From NCBI GenBank assembly GCA_001695595.3, contig MBPM02000003.1, positions 1,984,001-2,048,000 on the forward strand: DNA of 64,000 bases, given 5' to 3'. Source of the stretch: Plasmopara viticola. Its lineage: Eukaryota > Oomycota > Peronosporomycetes > Peronosporales > Peronosporaceae. Position 1 is the stretch's first letter. Each line of letters begins with the position of its first letter. The position numbers and the translations under genes were made by a program. This document shows, one piece after another, positions 44,522-57,600 of the stretch. The notes beneath the pieces are model-generated. The model saw only the letters and a program-made list of their open reading frames with translations, made no database searches and was not told the DNA's origin.

Positions 44522-46312
44522 AAATTTTTTTAATAAACTCTACCGACATGCTGCTTTCTTTGCTGCCTATTTGGTCATCAAATTGACTTGTCTTATAAAA
44601 GTCTAAAGTGAAGAAGAACACTCATCCCACTTCAATTGAATGTAAATAAAGTCTTAATGGGATGGGCCATTCTCTAGAATCTGGTCGATGTGCTCAAAGA
44701 CTGCTTTTACTAAAAGCAGCTTTTATAAAATTGTAACTTTTGTTGCAAGGTCCCGACTTCTATACCGCTTTGCATACTAAGGTCATTTAATAGATGTCAG
44801 AATAAATGAAGTTACTGCCTAAAGTGCTAAGATATAAAGGTGAACCGATAAGAGTAATTTTCTTATTACTTAATCTTTTTACTACGACCTATTGTACATT
44901 TCGATCTCTTAAAACCGAAGATAGTGATCGATTGCTCATCAAAGACCGCAAGGTGCCCTTCTCTCTACAAACCACCGTGTGACTCCGTCACATGGTCTGC
45001 AATGCTGCAAGCTGATAAAAGAATGTAATGCTCACCGCCGCACGATAGGTGTCGTGGACAATCCTCGCAGTTGTATAGACTTTGCCGAGGTGCGCTTGCT
45101 ATTCCATTACAATTTTTCATGTACTCATTGTCGGACACAGTTAGTGTGTGTCATGAAATAAAAATGACTAGAAGATGCAAAGGACTTTATTGATTTGCAG
45201 TGCATGGTTTGACTTGATAATTTGCATATTAGCTATAGCTAGAATGTTGGATAGTATCTACATGACACTTATCCTGCGAAGTTCTAACTGATAAAAAGAT
45301 ACACATTTTAGTTCACATGTAGAATTCAAAGAGATATATTAGGTTTTGTGCATAATGACTCTCAACCCTTAAAGTCAGGCAGGCAGCAAAGTGCAAGTTG
45401 TGCCGGCTCTAAGTATAAAATAAAAGTCAGAGACCTGGACGGAAGCCAGGCTAGGCTGTCGTATCTATTTGCTTAGAGTGCTACGCTGGTCCCATCAAAC
45501 ATGGTAGCACTTGTAGACAACTTACGTCTAAGTTTATATGCTTGGTATCAAGTAATAAATCATTTTACTTAAGGGCAGTAAATAAAAGCTTAAAACATGT
45601 TATTGTTGCTTGTTCCACAATACCATGCGCCCGTAAGCACTACTTCGGCAGCTGTCATAGCTATAGGTGTAGTACTATAAATCCTAGGGTGTACACTGGT
45701 TGTCGCGGTCAAAAGTGTCAACACCATTAAGGCAATCTTGCCATAGCGAGGCTTTCAAAGCCCTTAAATTTTTAAGTGAGGATGGTCTTAACTTTACAAG
45801 TTGATTGGCTTGACTCGGGTAGCGGCGCTAAAATATTTACCACACAATAAATCCGCTCAATGATCATGTCAAGAAGAGGTATTGCTCCGCTTTGCGCGCT
45901 CGTGAGCGTGATGTCACTGATGCCTACATCGGGCGGATGCAGCCTTTTAGCCGACGTGCCACAATGCCAACAGCCTGACTGCCTTTTCCAAGTACTTGGA
46001 GCTGCAGCTCTTAGACTTCCAAGACGTGGTTGACTAGCTCTTGCGCCTTGAGCCACAGACATGTCGCTCATCTTGTACCCCTCGAGGTAGACGATGAAGT
46101 ACTTTGAACCACACTAAAATCTTGATCTACACTGTAAAGCGGCCCCCAGAGGTCGTGCCTTAGAACGACCCGGTGTCAACGCCTTCCTGTTTACTTACTC
46201 AGGTCATGGCAAGGGCTTATGTAAGCGCAAGCAAATTATCAAATAAGCTAGCATCCTCTTCAAAACTATAAGCGTGCTTGGCAAACTCGTTTGATGTAGA
46301 CCTTAGATACTT

Positions 46313-46340
46313 TGATGAAACACCAGTAGGTGTTTCATCA
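46313..46340. repeat. perfect 12-bp hairpin
   Basis: TGATGAAACACC pairs with GGTGTTTCATCA across a 4-nt loop (AGTA). Nothing around it suggests a gene. Confidence 0.6.
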
Positions 46341-47038
46341 TAATTGTAGGTAATTTGTCGCGAGTCAGGCATTCACTTAGAAACTACTAATTGTTGTGCC
46401 TTTCCTTCTTGGTCAAAAAATGTCTTTTAATTATATGCCCGTATAATGGAGGTCTCGGTCTGAGGGAGCTTACTCGAGGAATTAATAAAAATTAATAATC
46501 GGTCAAGGCAGCCTTGCTGTGTTGCCTCATCAATTTCATGCATCAAAAAATTTTCATTCCATAAATATTGGCTTCATGTAATGTCGTTCTACATCCTTTC
46601 CATTAAGTCCTCGAAATGACCACTAGATATCACAAATTAATAGTAACGTGTGACGCTCGCACTTTTCTGTGTGGGAAGTCAGGCTAAAGGCTGGGCACTC
46701 ATTCGTGGAGTCAATACACTCAAGTGTTTTATGTCCTGGAAACACGAAAAGAAACAGTAGAGAGAAAATTTCTTTAAGGTGAATTTAAGTTTCGCACTTA
46801 TAATTTTTTGTCTACAAGCACACGAGGCGCTAGCTTAAAAAGTAGCGCTTGATGAATTAAGGAAGTTAAAGACCTTCAGTGCCACTTCTCGAACACGTCA
46901 AGGTAAGTTTGCTACATATATGGCCTATGCCTCGTACTAAACCTTTTGAAAGTGTAGGCAGCGACAATGGACGAAGCAAACTGTAGGTAGGGTAAGATTA
47001 TAAACAGGCTAACTCCCCCTAAATGTCCGCGGTGGCAT

Positions 47039-47075
47039 ACCAAATCTTTGGGTTTACACTGCCCAAAGATTTGGT
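47039..47075. repeat. perfect 14-bp hairpin
   Basis: ACCAAATCTTTGGG pairs with CCCAAAGATTTGGT around a 9-nt loop, and the outer bases (GCAT/GTGC) continue with one mismatch. Confidence 0.6.
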
Positions 47076-47871
47076 GTGCTGACTCGGGTCCGTTCCCAAT
47101 GGGTATTTGTGTAGCCGAACAACGAAAAAATTGTTTGCTGCTTTGGCTGCAGTAAACAAGGGCATATGATCCGTGTCTGTTTCGAAGAGGCCGTTCAAGT
47201 AGACAAACGTCGTATAAAAGGCTTTTAAAAAGTCGCTGGCAGAAGCCAATTCCTCAGAGCCAAGGATGCGCTGGTCATCAGTTAAGGTGGTGCTCCGTGG
47301 TGAGCAAAAAACAAGTCTTTCTTTTTGGGTATGTGGCTGATTTACACCAAGAGAATTAAGCCTTTGTGATCTAAAAGTAGGTTCTAGCTGCGATAAACTG
47401 CAGATTGTACTTAAAGTGTACGAGTATAGCAAAGAACATTTTGAGTCCTTTTAGACTCTGGCACGTCTAGGAAGTTTGCCGGCCCGCAATGAGTTCCTGT
47501 CAAAAAAGATCATTGGTGCTTTGAGCAAGAACAGCAAAAACAAGTAACTTAAATTCAACCGGCTATCAGATGACTTTAGACGGCCTAGAGGTAAAAATAG
47601 ACTTGACTTAAAGATTTGAGGATCTCTACAGCATATACTCATTTCTTGTTGTTTGCATGGACAAGTATGATATATCCTAAACATACCAAAAACGAGCCCT
47701 GGATAGTTGCCAGCCCTCTTGCTTAGCAACGTTAATAAATTATCTCCCTAACGCTTTTGTACGCCCGGCTCTTCAAATCTGAAGCCCGGGCAAGGACACG
47801 CTGAAGAATATAGGAATCAAAGTGACTGATGTCTTAATTTAGGTAGTCGTGACGACGGCCTTGAGCCTCAA

Positions 47872-48094
47872 CAAGCGGGTATAAGCTTTGCTAGCACTAC
47901 TTACTGACTGATATACCAGCTGGGTACATAAGGTAGTGTTTGCAACGTGGGTATAAGAGCTTCACAGGTGGGTACCGCAATGACACTAGTTTCTGATGGC
48001 AAATGTCCACAAGCGGGTAACATAGATGTGCAAGACACAGTTAATAGCGCAATTATTCGGGCATCTGCGAAAAGCAAAACTGCTCAAGCGGGTA
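47872..48094 (+). repeat. irregular array of CARGYGGGTA motifs
   Basis: CAAGCGGGTA, CAGCTGGGTA, CAACGTGGGTA, CAGGTGGGTA, CAAGCGGGTA and CAAGCGGGTA occur at about 47872, 47917, 47943, 47965, 48010 and 48085, with spacing 20-75 bp. In one frame the last two encode QAGN, so an eroded coding repeat is possible. Confidence 0.35.
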
Positions 48095-50161
48095 ACGTAC
48101 GTCGACGAGACAGTATGGGAAGTACAGCTGATCAGGTGGTCCTCTCAGAAAGGTCAGACAAAATTGATCCACAAGAAAAGACAACACGAAATTAGTCTCT
48201 TGGCATTAAAAGCGCCACCGTGGTTGAAATGAGTACTGTCGGCAATTATTCAGCCGTACGTTGTGTCACTGCAGATTCACTCTAACTAGAGATATTACTA
48301 TAGCTGTCGAAGTACTGTAAAGGTGGTGTTCGAGATCTTGATGCCTTGCTTGCAGACAAAATGTCTTTGTCAGTCTTATTGGAAATAAATGCTGCGTCTT
48401 TGTTCAAGGGTCCTATCTAATGCTAAGGATCCTGTATATTCCTCAGTGAGGGTATACTTAGATATGGTGTTTAGAGACACACCACCAAAGCTTCCGTCTA
48501 ATAGAGGCGTGGATAATGATATCGTTATCGTGACAAGCAAGTAATACTGTGCCGTCAAGCAGTGGTCACTGCCACGAGAGCCGTGTATATTCTTAATGCC
48601 ACGAAGAAAGACGACGATAGCTTGTTGCTGGAGTCCAAATTTTTGCACTCATCACTGCCTTTTGCACTCAAAAATCGAGCAGAAAATTGCGATTACTCCA
48701 AGCTTACATTAACCAAGCCGTACCTAAGCAAACAATTAGCAATTTAAAAAGCATATTGCATAACGATGGAAGTTCTTCTGTGTACAGGATTTGTTACTAG
48801 AATAAAATGAGAGAATGTAATATTTACTACAAGGGAGGCCATTACATCTATATGCATGCTATGGAAGAAGTTGGTAACGCCACAAGGGCTATAAACTGCA
48901 CCGGCGACGTACAATCGTTACGTCACGCAATTGAAACGGCTACAACAAGCCTTTGCTCAAACTAAATAGTTTTATTGCAGAAATTACAGTAGCGTCAAGC
49001 CCTTCAAAGTTCTGTAGTTTGTAAGCCTCTGCCAGTGCTTTAAAACGGAGCGCGCCTGCGGTGGCACGATCACTAGTCAAATATCAGTACATCCAGTAAA
49101 ACGATTTTTTTGCCAGCCACGGGGTCACTTATGACAACCAGGGATCGGTTCCGTATCTACTCCGCATTTATTTAAGTCTAGCAGCGTTTACTGCTCTTAG
49201 TAAATAGCCACCTGTGAAACTATGTTGCCTGCTAGCCAAACTTTGTTATGATGCAGACAGGGATATCGAGCAGTGTGCTTATTGCTTTGCGTTCTGCGAG
49301 TGATTCCAAAAGGCCTGGTTACGATAAAAAGAGCTCGGTAAAAATGACCCACCGTATAGTGTACTCTTACGGTGGCTATTCGCGCGCTTTCAACACCCCA
49401 TAGCACTCTGCTTACCAATTAAACTCGGTGCTGTAAGAATTCTGAAGTCAAGAGGCTTGCACCCGGTATGGATTAACGCTTGAATACTGTCATCGCCACG
49501 GCTCATTTAGAGAACCTATTTTGGGCTTGAGCGAAGTCTCAAAGCAATACGACCCAGAAACTTACCACCTTGGACGCAGTACTTTACCTCCGTGATTTCG
49601 ATTTGCTCATTTTGTTGGCCACAGACAGCTTCCCACCAAAAGAATAGACATTAAACTCCCCAAGCGACTACAAAGAGGCCCTTCTTTTTCCTATCACACT
49701 GCCAAAAGGTTGTGCTTACATACGAAGCCGCGTCACTTCTAATTGCTGATAGAAACGATCGTTATTTGTCATACAGAAGCCAATTTAGTGGCTTCCACTA
49801 GCCACTTGACAAAATCTCTGGGACCATCAAGAGCGCCTTTGGTTCACAGCATACTTCGGATAGAAACATTGTCAACCTAGATGGTCAACAAGCACCGGAG
49901 GGAGCTGTTCCCGTCTGAGCCTTGCGCCTTTGTCATGAGAATCAGCAGCGTCTCGCAACTGAATCTACGCGCTCGAATTTGCCTGTGGCTGTTTTGAGGT
50001 GATCCAAGGCTTGAGATCCTGGAGAAGGATATGAAGTGTGTTGTGCATGTGACTTATGGACTTCATACTCGGATCATCCGCCGCGCATCTCAGTGTGGTG
50101 TCGATGAGTTGCGTAGAGGAAAAAACATCTTTTTAATTCAGCTCTAGGTTCAACCGTTTTA

Positions 50162-50196
50162 CACCGCTCTGAGTATGCGGCTTCCTCAGAGCGGTG
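50162..50196. repeat. perfect 12-bp hairpin
   Basis: CACCGCTCTGAG pairs with CTCAGAGCGGTG around an 11-nt loop. Isolated. Confidence 0.6.
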
Positions 50197-53100
50197 GCGG
50201 CTGTAGGCACTATTTGGTGCCGTACAACCCCACGTACTCGCTTTGCCAGGAAGGCCGAGTTCAACGACGGCATTTTTGAAAAAATGCTCCAAGCATTAGA
50301 CAACTGTGATACCTCTTAAGATACCCTACATAAAATGCTGTGTTCGTCGATATTCTATCAAGAAGGTCGATGGTGTACGCAGATCCGTGCGTTTGGGGTT
50401 CGAGAAAAATATTTTTTTCACCTAGCTTCTATACTTTAGTGACTTTTTCTACCTTTAACAAAACATTTTGTTTTCTCAACATATATAGTGCTGCTTACGC
50501 GTTTTAATGATCTTAAATGCTTGCCTCAATTAGTTTGATTAGGCTTTCAAAGCCAGCTGATCTCATTCATTGTGACCAAAGGCGAAAATACTGTCAAGGT
50601 ATGTCTGTGTTAAACTTGTAATGGTCGAAACAATTCCGTGACCAACGCTTGAAGGTCACCAGAACAATGTATAGCCCTCAAGGCATCATCAGACACTAAT
50701 AAGCTATATTCAGCTTCCTCGTTCAAATAGAAACTTTTCATCTGCAAAAGGTGCTGTTATTTAATACGTCCCTTTAAGGGGATGTTTTTGTCAATACATT
50801 TGCTTTGTAGAGCTCAATGTAAGTACGCTACATGAGAACGCGAAGCCGGTGACGATAACGAGAATTGACTGTCGGACCATGCCATTTTTTGTATCTTTGT
50901 TAAAGAGTGCAACAGAAAGCTCACACTGCTTTCATGACAATGACTATTACCTCAAGACACAAAGCTCGTTCTTAGGTAGAAGCCGATTTCGCGCCTGACT
51001 TCACGAACCCGTGGGAGTGCTATTTGTGGGTCTTCCGACGCCACATCTGGGTAGCCTTCGGATAAATGATACACTGGGATCTTCATTTCCATAAGGATCT
51101 CTAAGCCAAGCCTCAGCGTACGTCGCCAATGAATCTGGTCCAAGATATTATTAGTATAAAACGAAGAGTGTGTTCGTGAGGTTTACATCCTTAAAAACAG
51201 CATTTTCGGCTTAAATTTAGCCAAGAACATAGCAGGTTCAACTTCCTTAGTGTTGTTGTCGGTTTTAATAAGAGCCGAATGCGCAGTGGACCTGCCTTTG
51301 GGCCGTTCGTGATCGTAGTCACCAAGACTGATCCGGAAAGTGTTTCAGTGACAAAGGACGTCGACTCTCCTTCATTCATGCAAATTCTTCGAAGTTTTTG
51401 CTTTCCTTGCTTGCTCAAAAAATAGAGTAAACGCTTGCAGAGTTAAGTGTACGCCGAGAGGAACATTGTTTCTTTGTGTCCCCCCCAAGACACAAAGCCT
51501 AATTTTAAAGGTGAGTTTCAAGTTTTCGTCTGACTTTCCCGGTAAAAGTGCAAACGCCACGTGCACGTGAACACCCGTGCGGAAAGATCACTCTTGTTGC
51601 TATCTCGACCTCCCTAATCCAGAAAGAAGGTGTTGGCTATATTTCGAAAAAGGAAATCTCAAGTTTTAAAGGTCGAAATATTGGAAGTTATGCTTTCACA
51701 GCCCTAGAGCATAACTTTGTTTGAAAAGCTCAATCGCAGTAGGTCATTTCGGCAGCTTGACAGCATGGAGAGTGCCTCTTCAATAAACCATAGATGCCAG
51801 AAAGGCTTCCGAACAGCGCAAACTGCATGTGGTTTGATCCATGTCAAACATCTGTGAGGTTCTGAAAAGACGTTGGGAGCAGAATAAGCTCCAAGTTGTA
51901 CTAAATTTGATGGTTTGTTGTACGGATGAGACGTGCACGAAGACTTAATTTCCAGTAAACGAGAATTTCTGGTATCAAGGAGATTAACGTGTCCAATAAA
52001 AGCTAGCTTTAGTATTTATTTGTTTGATATAATATTGATGCAATTGTTTTGTTTATTTATGCACTTAATTTAACTACACTTGAGGCAGTGGCTTTATCCA
52101 TTCGAATTTCCTTCGAAATACATCAGTATGCGAATCGGTAAAAAAATGATAGGATGCCTGTCAGATTCATGTAATAGCCCAGGATCGTGGATGGTGAACG
52201 GTCGTTCACTGAAAGATCGTATGTTTTCTTGCGCGCTCCTGTACAAGGTGCTGACTGTTCCATCACATGAACAGAGGTTGTACAAGTATCAGAATCAAGG
52301 AAGACAAGTAAGACGGCCTTCTAAACATTATTATTATAAGGTACAAATAATACGTGGTACCATGGTGTTTATTGTAGTAATGCACATACCAAATATAATA
52401 GTTGAGTGCATTTAAAAAAAAAATATAGTCCCTCTATTAGTCCAGTACTTTTTCTTCTCCTTGCAATCATTTGCCATAATACCCTTCCAGATTTGATAGG
52501 TTTTAACATCTCGTTAAAGTAGCTAGAGCAATACTAAGGTGGCAAGCCACATACTAGCCAAAGTCACCTACATGTCGAGTCTGTGAGCTGACTAGATAAG
52601 CGTGAGATGTGCTTCTTCGAAGGTATTTCGAAAATAAAAGCGTTGTGTCTTTCCGTCGCGATTTTTTTAGCAGTTCTCGCGCTACTTGTATATAACGTTC
52701 TATCAATTAGCATTAGAGCTGCTAATATTGTGAAACTATAAGTTATTGAAGGGAACACCTTTCATATGGTTAGCATCGGTCAGAGGTGCAAGGGAGATTT
52801 CATGATCTTGGTACACAATACTAAGTCCGACAATAGAACCTACTTATGTAAGGACGAAACATCAATAGTTGCGGTACTTAAGTAGCAAAGCATATATGGA
52901 TGCAATTTTATAATGCAGGCTGGGCGAAAAACTCAAACAATGCCCAAATTCTGTATGCGCACTAGATGTTATAGATCAATACATAATATTAATAAAGCAA
53001 TAAATGCTCGTCAGACAGGAATTGTGATGCAAGCTTGTAAATGTGATATCTTAGCTAAATTAGCTTCTACATATGTGCGAAGTACTCAAGTAGAAAGCTA

Positions 53101-53651
53101 AGACAACGCAGATTCTCTCCTGCCAGCACAAATAGCTAAATATTTAAAATCAGCATTAAATTTCGTAAGCGCCAACTCAGTTTTGACAGCTTAAATCGTT
53201 TTTTAGTTTTCGCACCGGTGCCTAAAGATTTATAAATACATTTGTTTGAGTAGTCAAGCAAAGTATTGCTTTCCGATAAAACTATAGAAAATAAGCTTCT
53301 TTTGCGTCAAAGATGCGCTTAACTTCTGCTCAAAAAGTTGCTTAAGTGTCCCTAGAAAAGCCTGTGTAATTATTTTACTAGCCGATTGAACATTGCAGCT
53401 CCCTTAAATTATGACCAAGCCCTCCCTGAGTATATTGCGATGGTTATTGTTAAATGGTACAATGTGGTATGTACTCAAACCAGTCATCAAACCGACCTTT
53501 TTTCTTAGTGGGTAATTTACCATGTGATGAGCCATAATGTGCGTTCTTAGGGCAGCTGCTCAATCGGCTCTTTCTGTCAACATAGTTGTGCTAATCCATT
53601 TCTATATACTATCTCGACTATTATAGACTGCTTTCTCCATGATACTATTCG

Positions 53652-54635
53652 TTACACGCCCGCGTAGCCAAAGAGTGTAAGACTCGTGACCATGATGAGC
53701 ATACCAGTATACATACCGATCGCCACGACATGTGACTTGTCCTTGGCAAATTTATAGGACGTGGGAATGAGCTCTTTGATACAAATGCCCACCATGATGC
53801 CACACACAATCCCGTACAAAATACCCTCTGAAATAGCATCCATGCCGTCCCCAATTGCGAGCCACGCTATGACGCCACCGACCGGCTCTGCAGCTGCGGA
53901 GATCGCGCACCACAAGATGCCACGCCACTGAGACCCCGTTGCAAAGTAGATGGGCGCAGCAACGGCAATGCCTTCCGGAATGTTGTGTAAACCAATGCCA
54001 ACAGCAAGTGAGAATCCCACGGATGAGTTCTGGACTGCTCCAACATAAGTGGCAATGCCCTCGGGTAGATTGTGGATGCCAATGGCTAGTGCGCTTAATA
54101 CACCCATACGCTGCAACGCTTGCTTGGCTTTTTCATCCATTTTCATGTAATGAGTGTTGGGTTCGACACACGACGCGGGTCCAGCTTCTACGATTGAAGA
54201 CATTGGCTTGCTCGAATCTTTGTTGCTCTCAAAGTGAAGAAGTGAGGCGCGAACATCGTGGAGATTTTCAATCTCTGTCATTTCGTGCTCGGGCGAGATC
54301 TTGTGGACAATGAGATCGATGATGTAAATGAGCACGATGCCGGCCGTGAAGCATCCAGTGGCACACAACCAACCGTGACCAGTAGCCGTCTCTTCCGTCA
54401 TGAGTTCGGTCCGAATGCCTCTCGTCAGCATGTGCACGGACTCGCTAAAGATTTCCACCAACGAGATGAACAGCATGACCCCAGACGAAATACTGAGAGC
54501 GATGGCGAGACTCAGGGGGTTGGCCAAGTGCACGAGTCGATTGCTAAATACGACCGTACCTCCAAGAATTGTGGCAGCGCCAGCGGCAATATTGAGGGCA
54601 AAAGCGATGGAGACTTCATCACCGGTACTAACCAT
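53652..54635 (-). CDS. ZIP-family metal (zinc) transporter, ZupT-like
   Basis: Moves Zn2+ or related divalent metals into the cytosol, across the plasma membrane or out of a compartment. The longer frame begins at 54686, but that codon is TTG; the first ATG is 54635 (MVSTGDEVSIAF), giving 327 residues. Seven or eight hydrophobic segments are visible. The metal-binding motifs HNLPEG (188-193) and HNIPEG (217-222) are the intramembrane binuclear site of ZupT/GufA-type ZIPs, and AAAEPVGG follows in the next segment. The central loop (residues 110-170) is hydrophilic and acidic (HEMTEIENLHD), a likely metal-sensing or regulatory loop. No intron seen. No close neighbours: gene-poor DNA flanks it on both sides. 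Confidence 0.93.
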   Translation of the reverse strand: MVSTGDEVSIAFALNIAAGAATILGGTVVFSNRLVHLANPLSLAIALSISSGVMLFISLVEIFSESVHMLTRGIRTELMTEETATGHGWLCATGCFTAGIVLIYIIDLIVHKISPEHEMTEIENLHDVRASLLHFESNKDSSKPMSSIVEAGPASCVEPNTHYMKMDEKAKQALQRMGVLSALAIGIHNLPEGIATYVGAVQNSSVGFSLAVGIGLHNIPEGIAVAAPIYFATGSQWRGILWCAISAAAEPVGGVIAWLAIGDGMDAISEGILYGIVCGIMVGICIKELIPTSYKFAKDKSHVVAIGMYTGMLIMVTSLTLFGYAGV

Positions 54636-57600
54636 TGCAACGAATGGATGTAAAATTCGAATATGGAGTCGGACCCGAGGTTGCAAGCAATAAATTACTC
54701 ACTCAATTTTGCTTAAAGATCCCGGCACAAAAACCTGGGCGCGTTTTGTCGGTAACTGCATGAGACACATGTATACCATGTGAAGTACCTGTAGAAACAG
54801 CGAGTCCTTTCTGTCCAGATACTATGGGCAGCCAATAGGAGGCCGCGACTCTATCTCATTGGACCAAGGGATGGTGCTCATCGAAGTTACAGGCACCATG
54901 GCACACTGTCCTGTCAGTAAGGCACGTTCGGTCAGAACGAGCAGAAATCGGGCGAAAAGTGCGTGTTTAGTCGGGGAGTGTATTCATTGGATATACTCGC
55001 TCATTTGCTGCGAGACTGCAAATCAGCTTAGGAAGCCATTGCAAGCATTATAGCTGGCAGGTATATAAGGTACCTATTTTCAATCCCTCATCCATATTCT
55101 CTATGCCATTTTTTTAAACGGTATGTCTCTTAAATCATTAATTTGGGATGCTACTGCTTGTGCATTTCTTGAACGTTTCCTTTCGCCAAGATTAGGGCAT
55201 CAAATGGCATGGTCAGTGACAGTTCAGCCAAGCGCAAGACAACCAGCGTACCTGGATCGTCCTTTTGATGACTAGCGTTCTTGTTAACGCCATTTTTCCC
55301 GCGCAACACTTAAATGGCATCGTAGTGTATAGAATCAACAATTATGGAGAGGAGGTCCAATTGTACCATTTCTATTTCAATGTCAATATTCGTTATGTTT
55401 CGCTGCGAGATACACGACCTCTCACCTTGCGGTCTCTTTACAATGACTGACTGGTACTGTTGCTGGACCCGCTTAACATCAAGTATAGATGCTTGACAAT
55501 AATTATTTCAATATAGGTTTGGCTTCATTTTTGTATAACTTTTGCAATAAATGCGATACTGACTGATGGTGAATTCATGGGTACAAATTAATCATAACAA
55601 ACATACTTAGTGGTCATAGCTTCTTGCACAGAGGAGGCACGCAGAAAGAGATACGATCACACCGATTGCTATTCTCGAATCGATGTGTAAAACAAGCTGC
55701 ACTTGTCCTACCCTTTTTTTTATTAAGGGATCACATTAAATGCCGCAATTTAGGCCGATACTATTTTCGGTATCTTTTGCTTATCCAACGAAAAGCTACC
55801 TTTCTGGCACAAACTGCCCTACTAAGGCTTGAACTACATTTGACAGGGATGTATAAGTTTGCCGTCCTCTTTGACTACAGAAGTCGGTAAAATTATAACG
55901 ATGAACAAAGGGATAGCGGATTGGGTGACCAATGGACCAACAGAGTTAGAAATAAATCTGCTTTAGCTCCCAAAGGTACCTCTGCAACAAAAATAATTCT
56001 CTGTGCTTAAAGCTTGTTTGTTCGTCAAAGCGCCGCCCGGAAAAAGGTTTTCAGAATAGCCTCTCATCTGTTTTACGTTGCCCAGTGGTCCACAGACTTT
56101 GCCTTCGGACGGCGAAAATGATGGGGTTCAGCACAGGCACTTTAGCGAATCTTCCTTAGCTTTTTGTCTTGTAAAACTGCGAAGACCCCTTCAACTAACG
56201 ACGACGTTGTCAGAACGACTTTGTTATATAAATATGAGTCTCAAAACGTGGTAGACTTGTTGTTAGACTCAACGGCGATGCGAATTTTCTCAGCTGTCAA
56301 GACCAAGAAGCCCATGCAGGGAACGAAAATTTATCTTGATCGTAATTCCCGAACATATCCTTTTTAGTGAAATATTTTCAGCATTTGGTTGTATTTTTAT
56401 ACCGCTCAATTCAATATATTTGGGCCCTCTTCTATGTTTGTTTCAAAATTCTTGGGCGGATTCAATCGCATCTTTTGCTTCTCTGATTACATTAAATTTA
56501 TTAGTAGAGTGGTCAAGAAATAGTCGTTGTAAGTGAGTCTGTCTTTTATTAAAGAAAAAGATGTTTCGATCATCTCCTCCACTTATCTCTTAAGTATTTG
56601 TGCATCAAAAGTTTTGGGCGTCGTAGCCGGGTGTAGAGCTTGTAGATGCGTGAGCCGCAACGGTCAAGTACACCCTCATCATCTTCACACGAAATTTGTA
56701 CATTCTACAACGTGTGCATGGGTAACTCTGTCCGTCAGACCTATGGTCTGCTGCTCCCATCAGCAAGCGGGCTCCCAGTGAATAAAGTAGCGTTTGCCAA
56801 AAAGTGGTGGGCTCTTATCTAAATTTATCAAGTACGAACAGCCATAAAATACAATATCTATTAATAGACTTGCTGTTTGCTCTCGACTATAATGGTTGGA
56901 ATTATTTTAAATGCACAGACGATACGCGAGCATCATCATCTAGCTGTGGCGGTGTTAACTTCCGGAAAACAAAAGACAAAGTCGAGATTTGTGAACTAAC
57001 CACAGCTCATTGGTATTGGTATGATCTGTGAAGAAGCTGGCGTGTAATGAGTCTCTGTAATGTCTTGCATGTCCTCACATACTTACTCAAGCCTAATCGT
57101 GCATGAGGGAAAGTCTCGAAAATGATTATCCATCAGCCTGAGTTGGGCATCTCGTGACTTCAAAAGCGCATATAACTCTAGGTCCTCGCTATTTTAAAAA
57201 AGACTCGGACTGGATCAATTGAATTTTCTCTATAGTGGAGCAGATCGTCTACCCGCTCATTTGGAAACAATTGCGATTACTGTTATATCCAGCTTTACTA
57301 TCTATGACTGTGATCAAAAGTACTCCAGGAGTTTTGCATCAAATTGTTTTTCGTATGCCAAATATATTTGTTTAGCAGCAGAGCTTTCAATTCACGTACG
57401 ATCGCAATCGATGAAAGGTAGAGTACAAAAAATACGCTCGAGCAATCCATGACAGGTAACGACTTGTTGTCAATGGACGAACTCCATGCGGCAGCCCTAA
57501 ATCGCCTAGATACGAGCAAGATGAATTGTCGAGAGCAGCGTTTTTATAAATATCATCCGATTGTCTTAAGCAGGGACACGATCGCTGTAGGATCTACAGC

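Larger units (their letters stand above)
40396..53651. other. long gene-poor, repeat-bearing region
   Basis: About 13 kb of AT-rich DNA without a gene I can support. It holds the 174-bp foldback (40463-40636), a 48-bp direct repeat (42965), GGGTA-motif repeats (47872-48094) and hairpins at 46313, 47039 and 50162. Minus-strand frames at 44621-44169, 47432-47019, 50952-51143 and 51191-51566 look weakly coding and may be eroded retroelements. None shows a motif clear enough to name. Confidence 0.5.

Noticed and set aside
47019..47432. Minus-strand frame of 137 codons, possible gene
   Set aside because: No ATG context or motif, and it reads through a hairpin; probably random or an eroded element.
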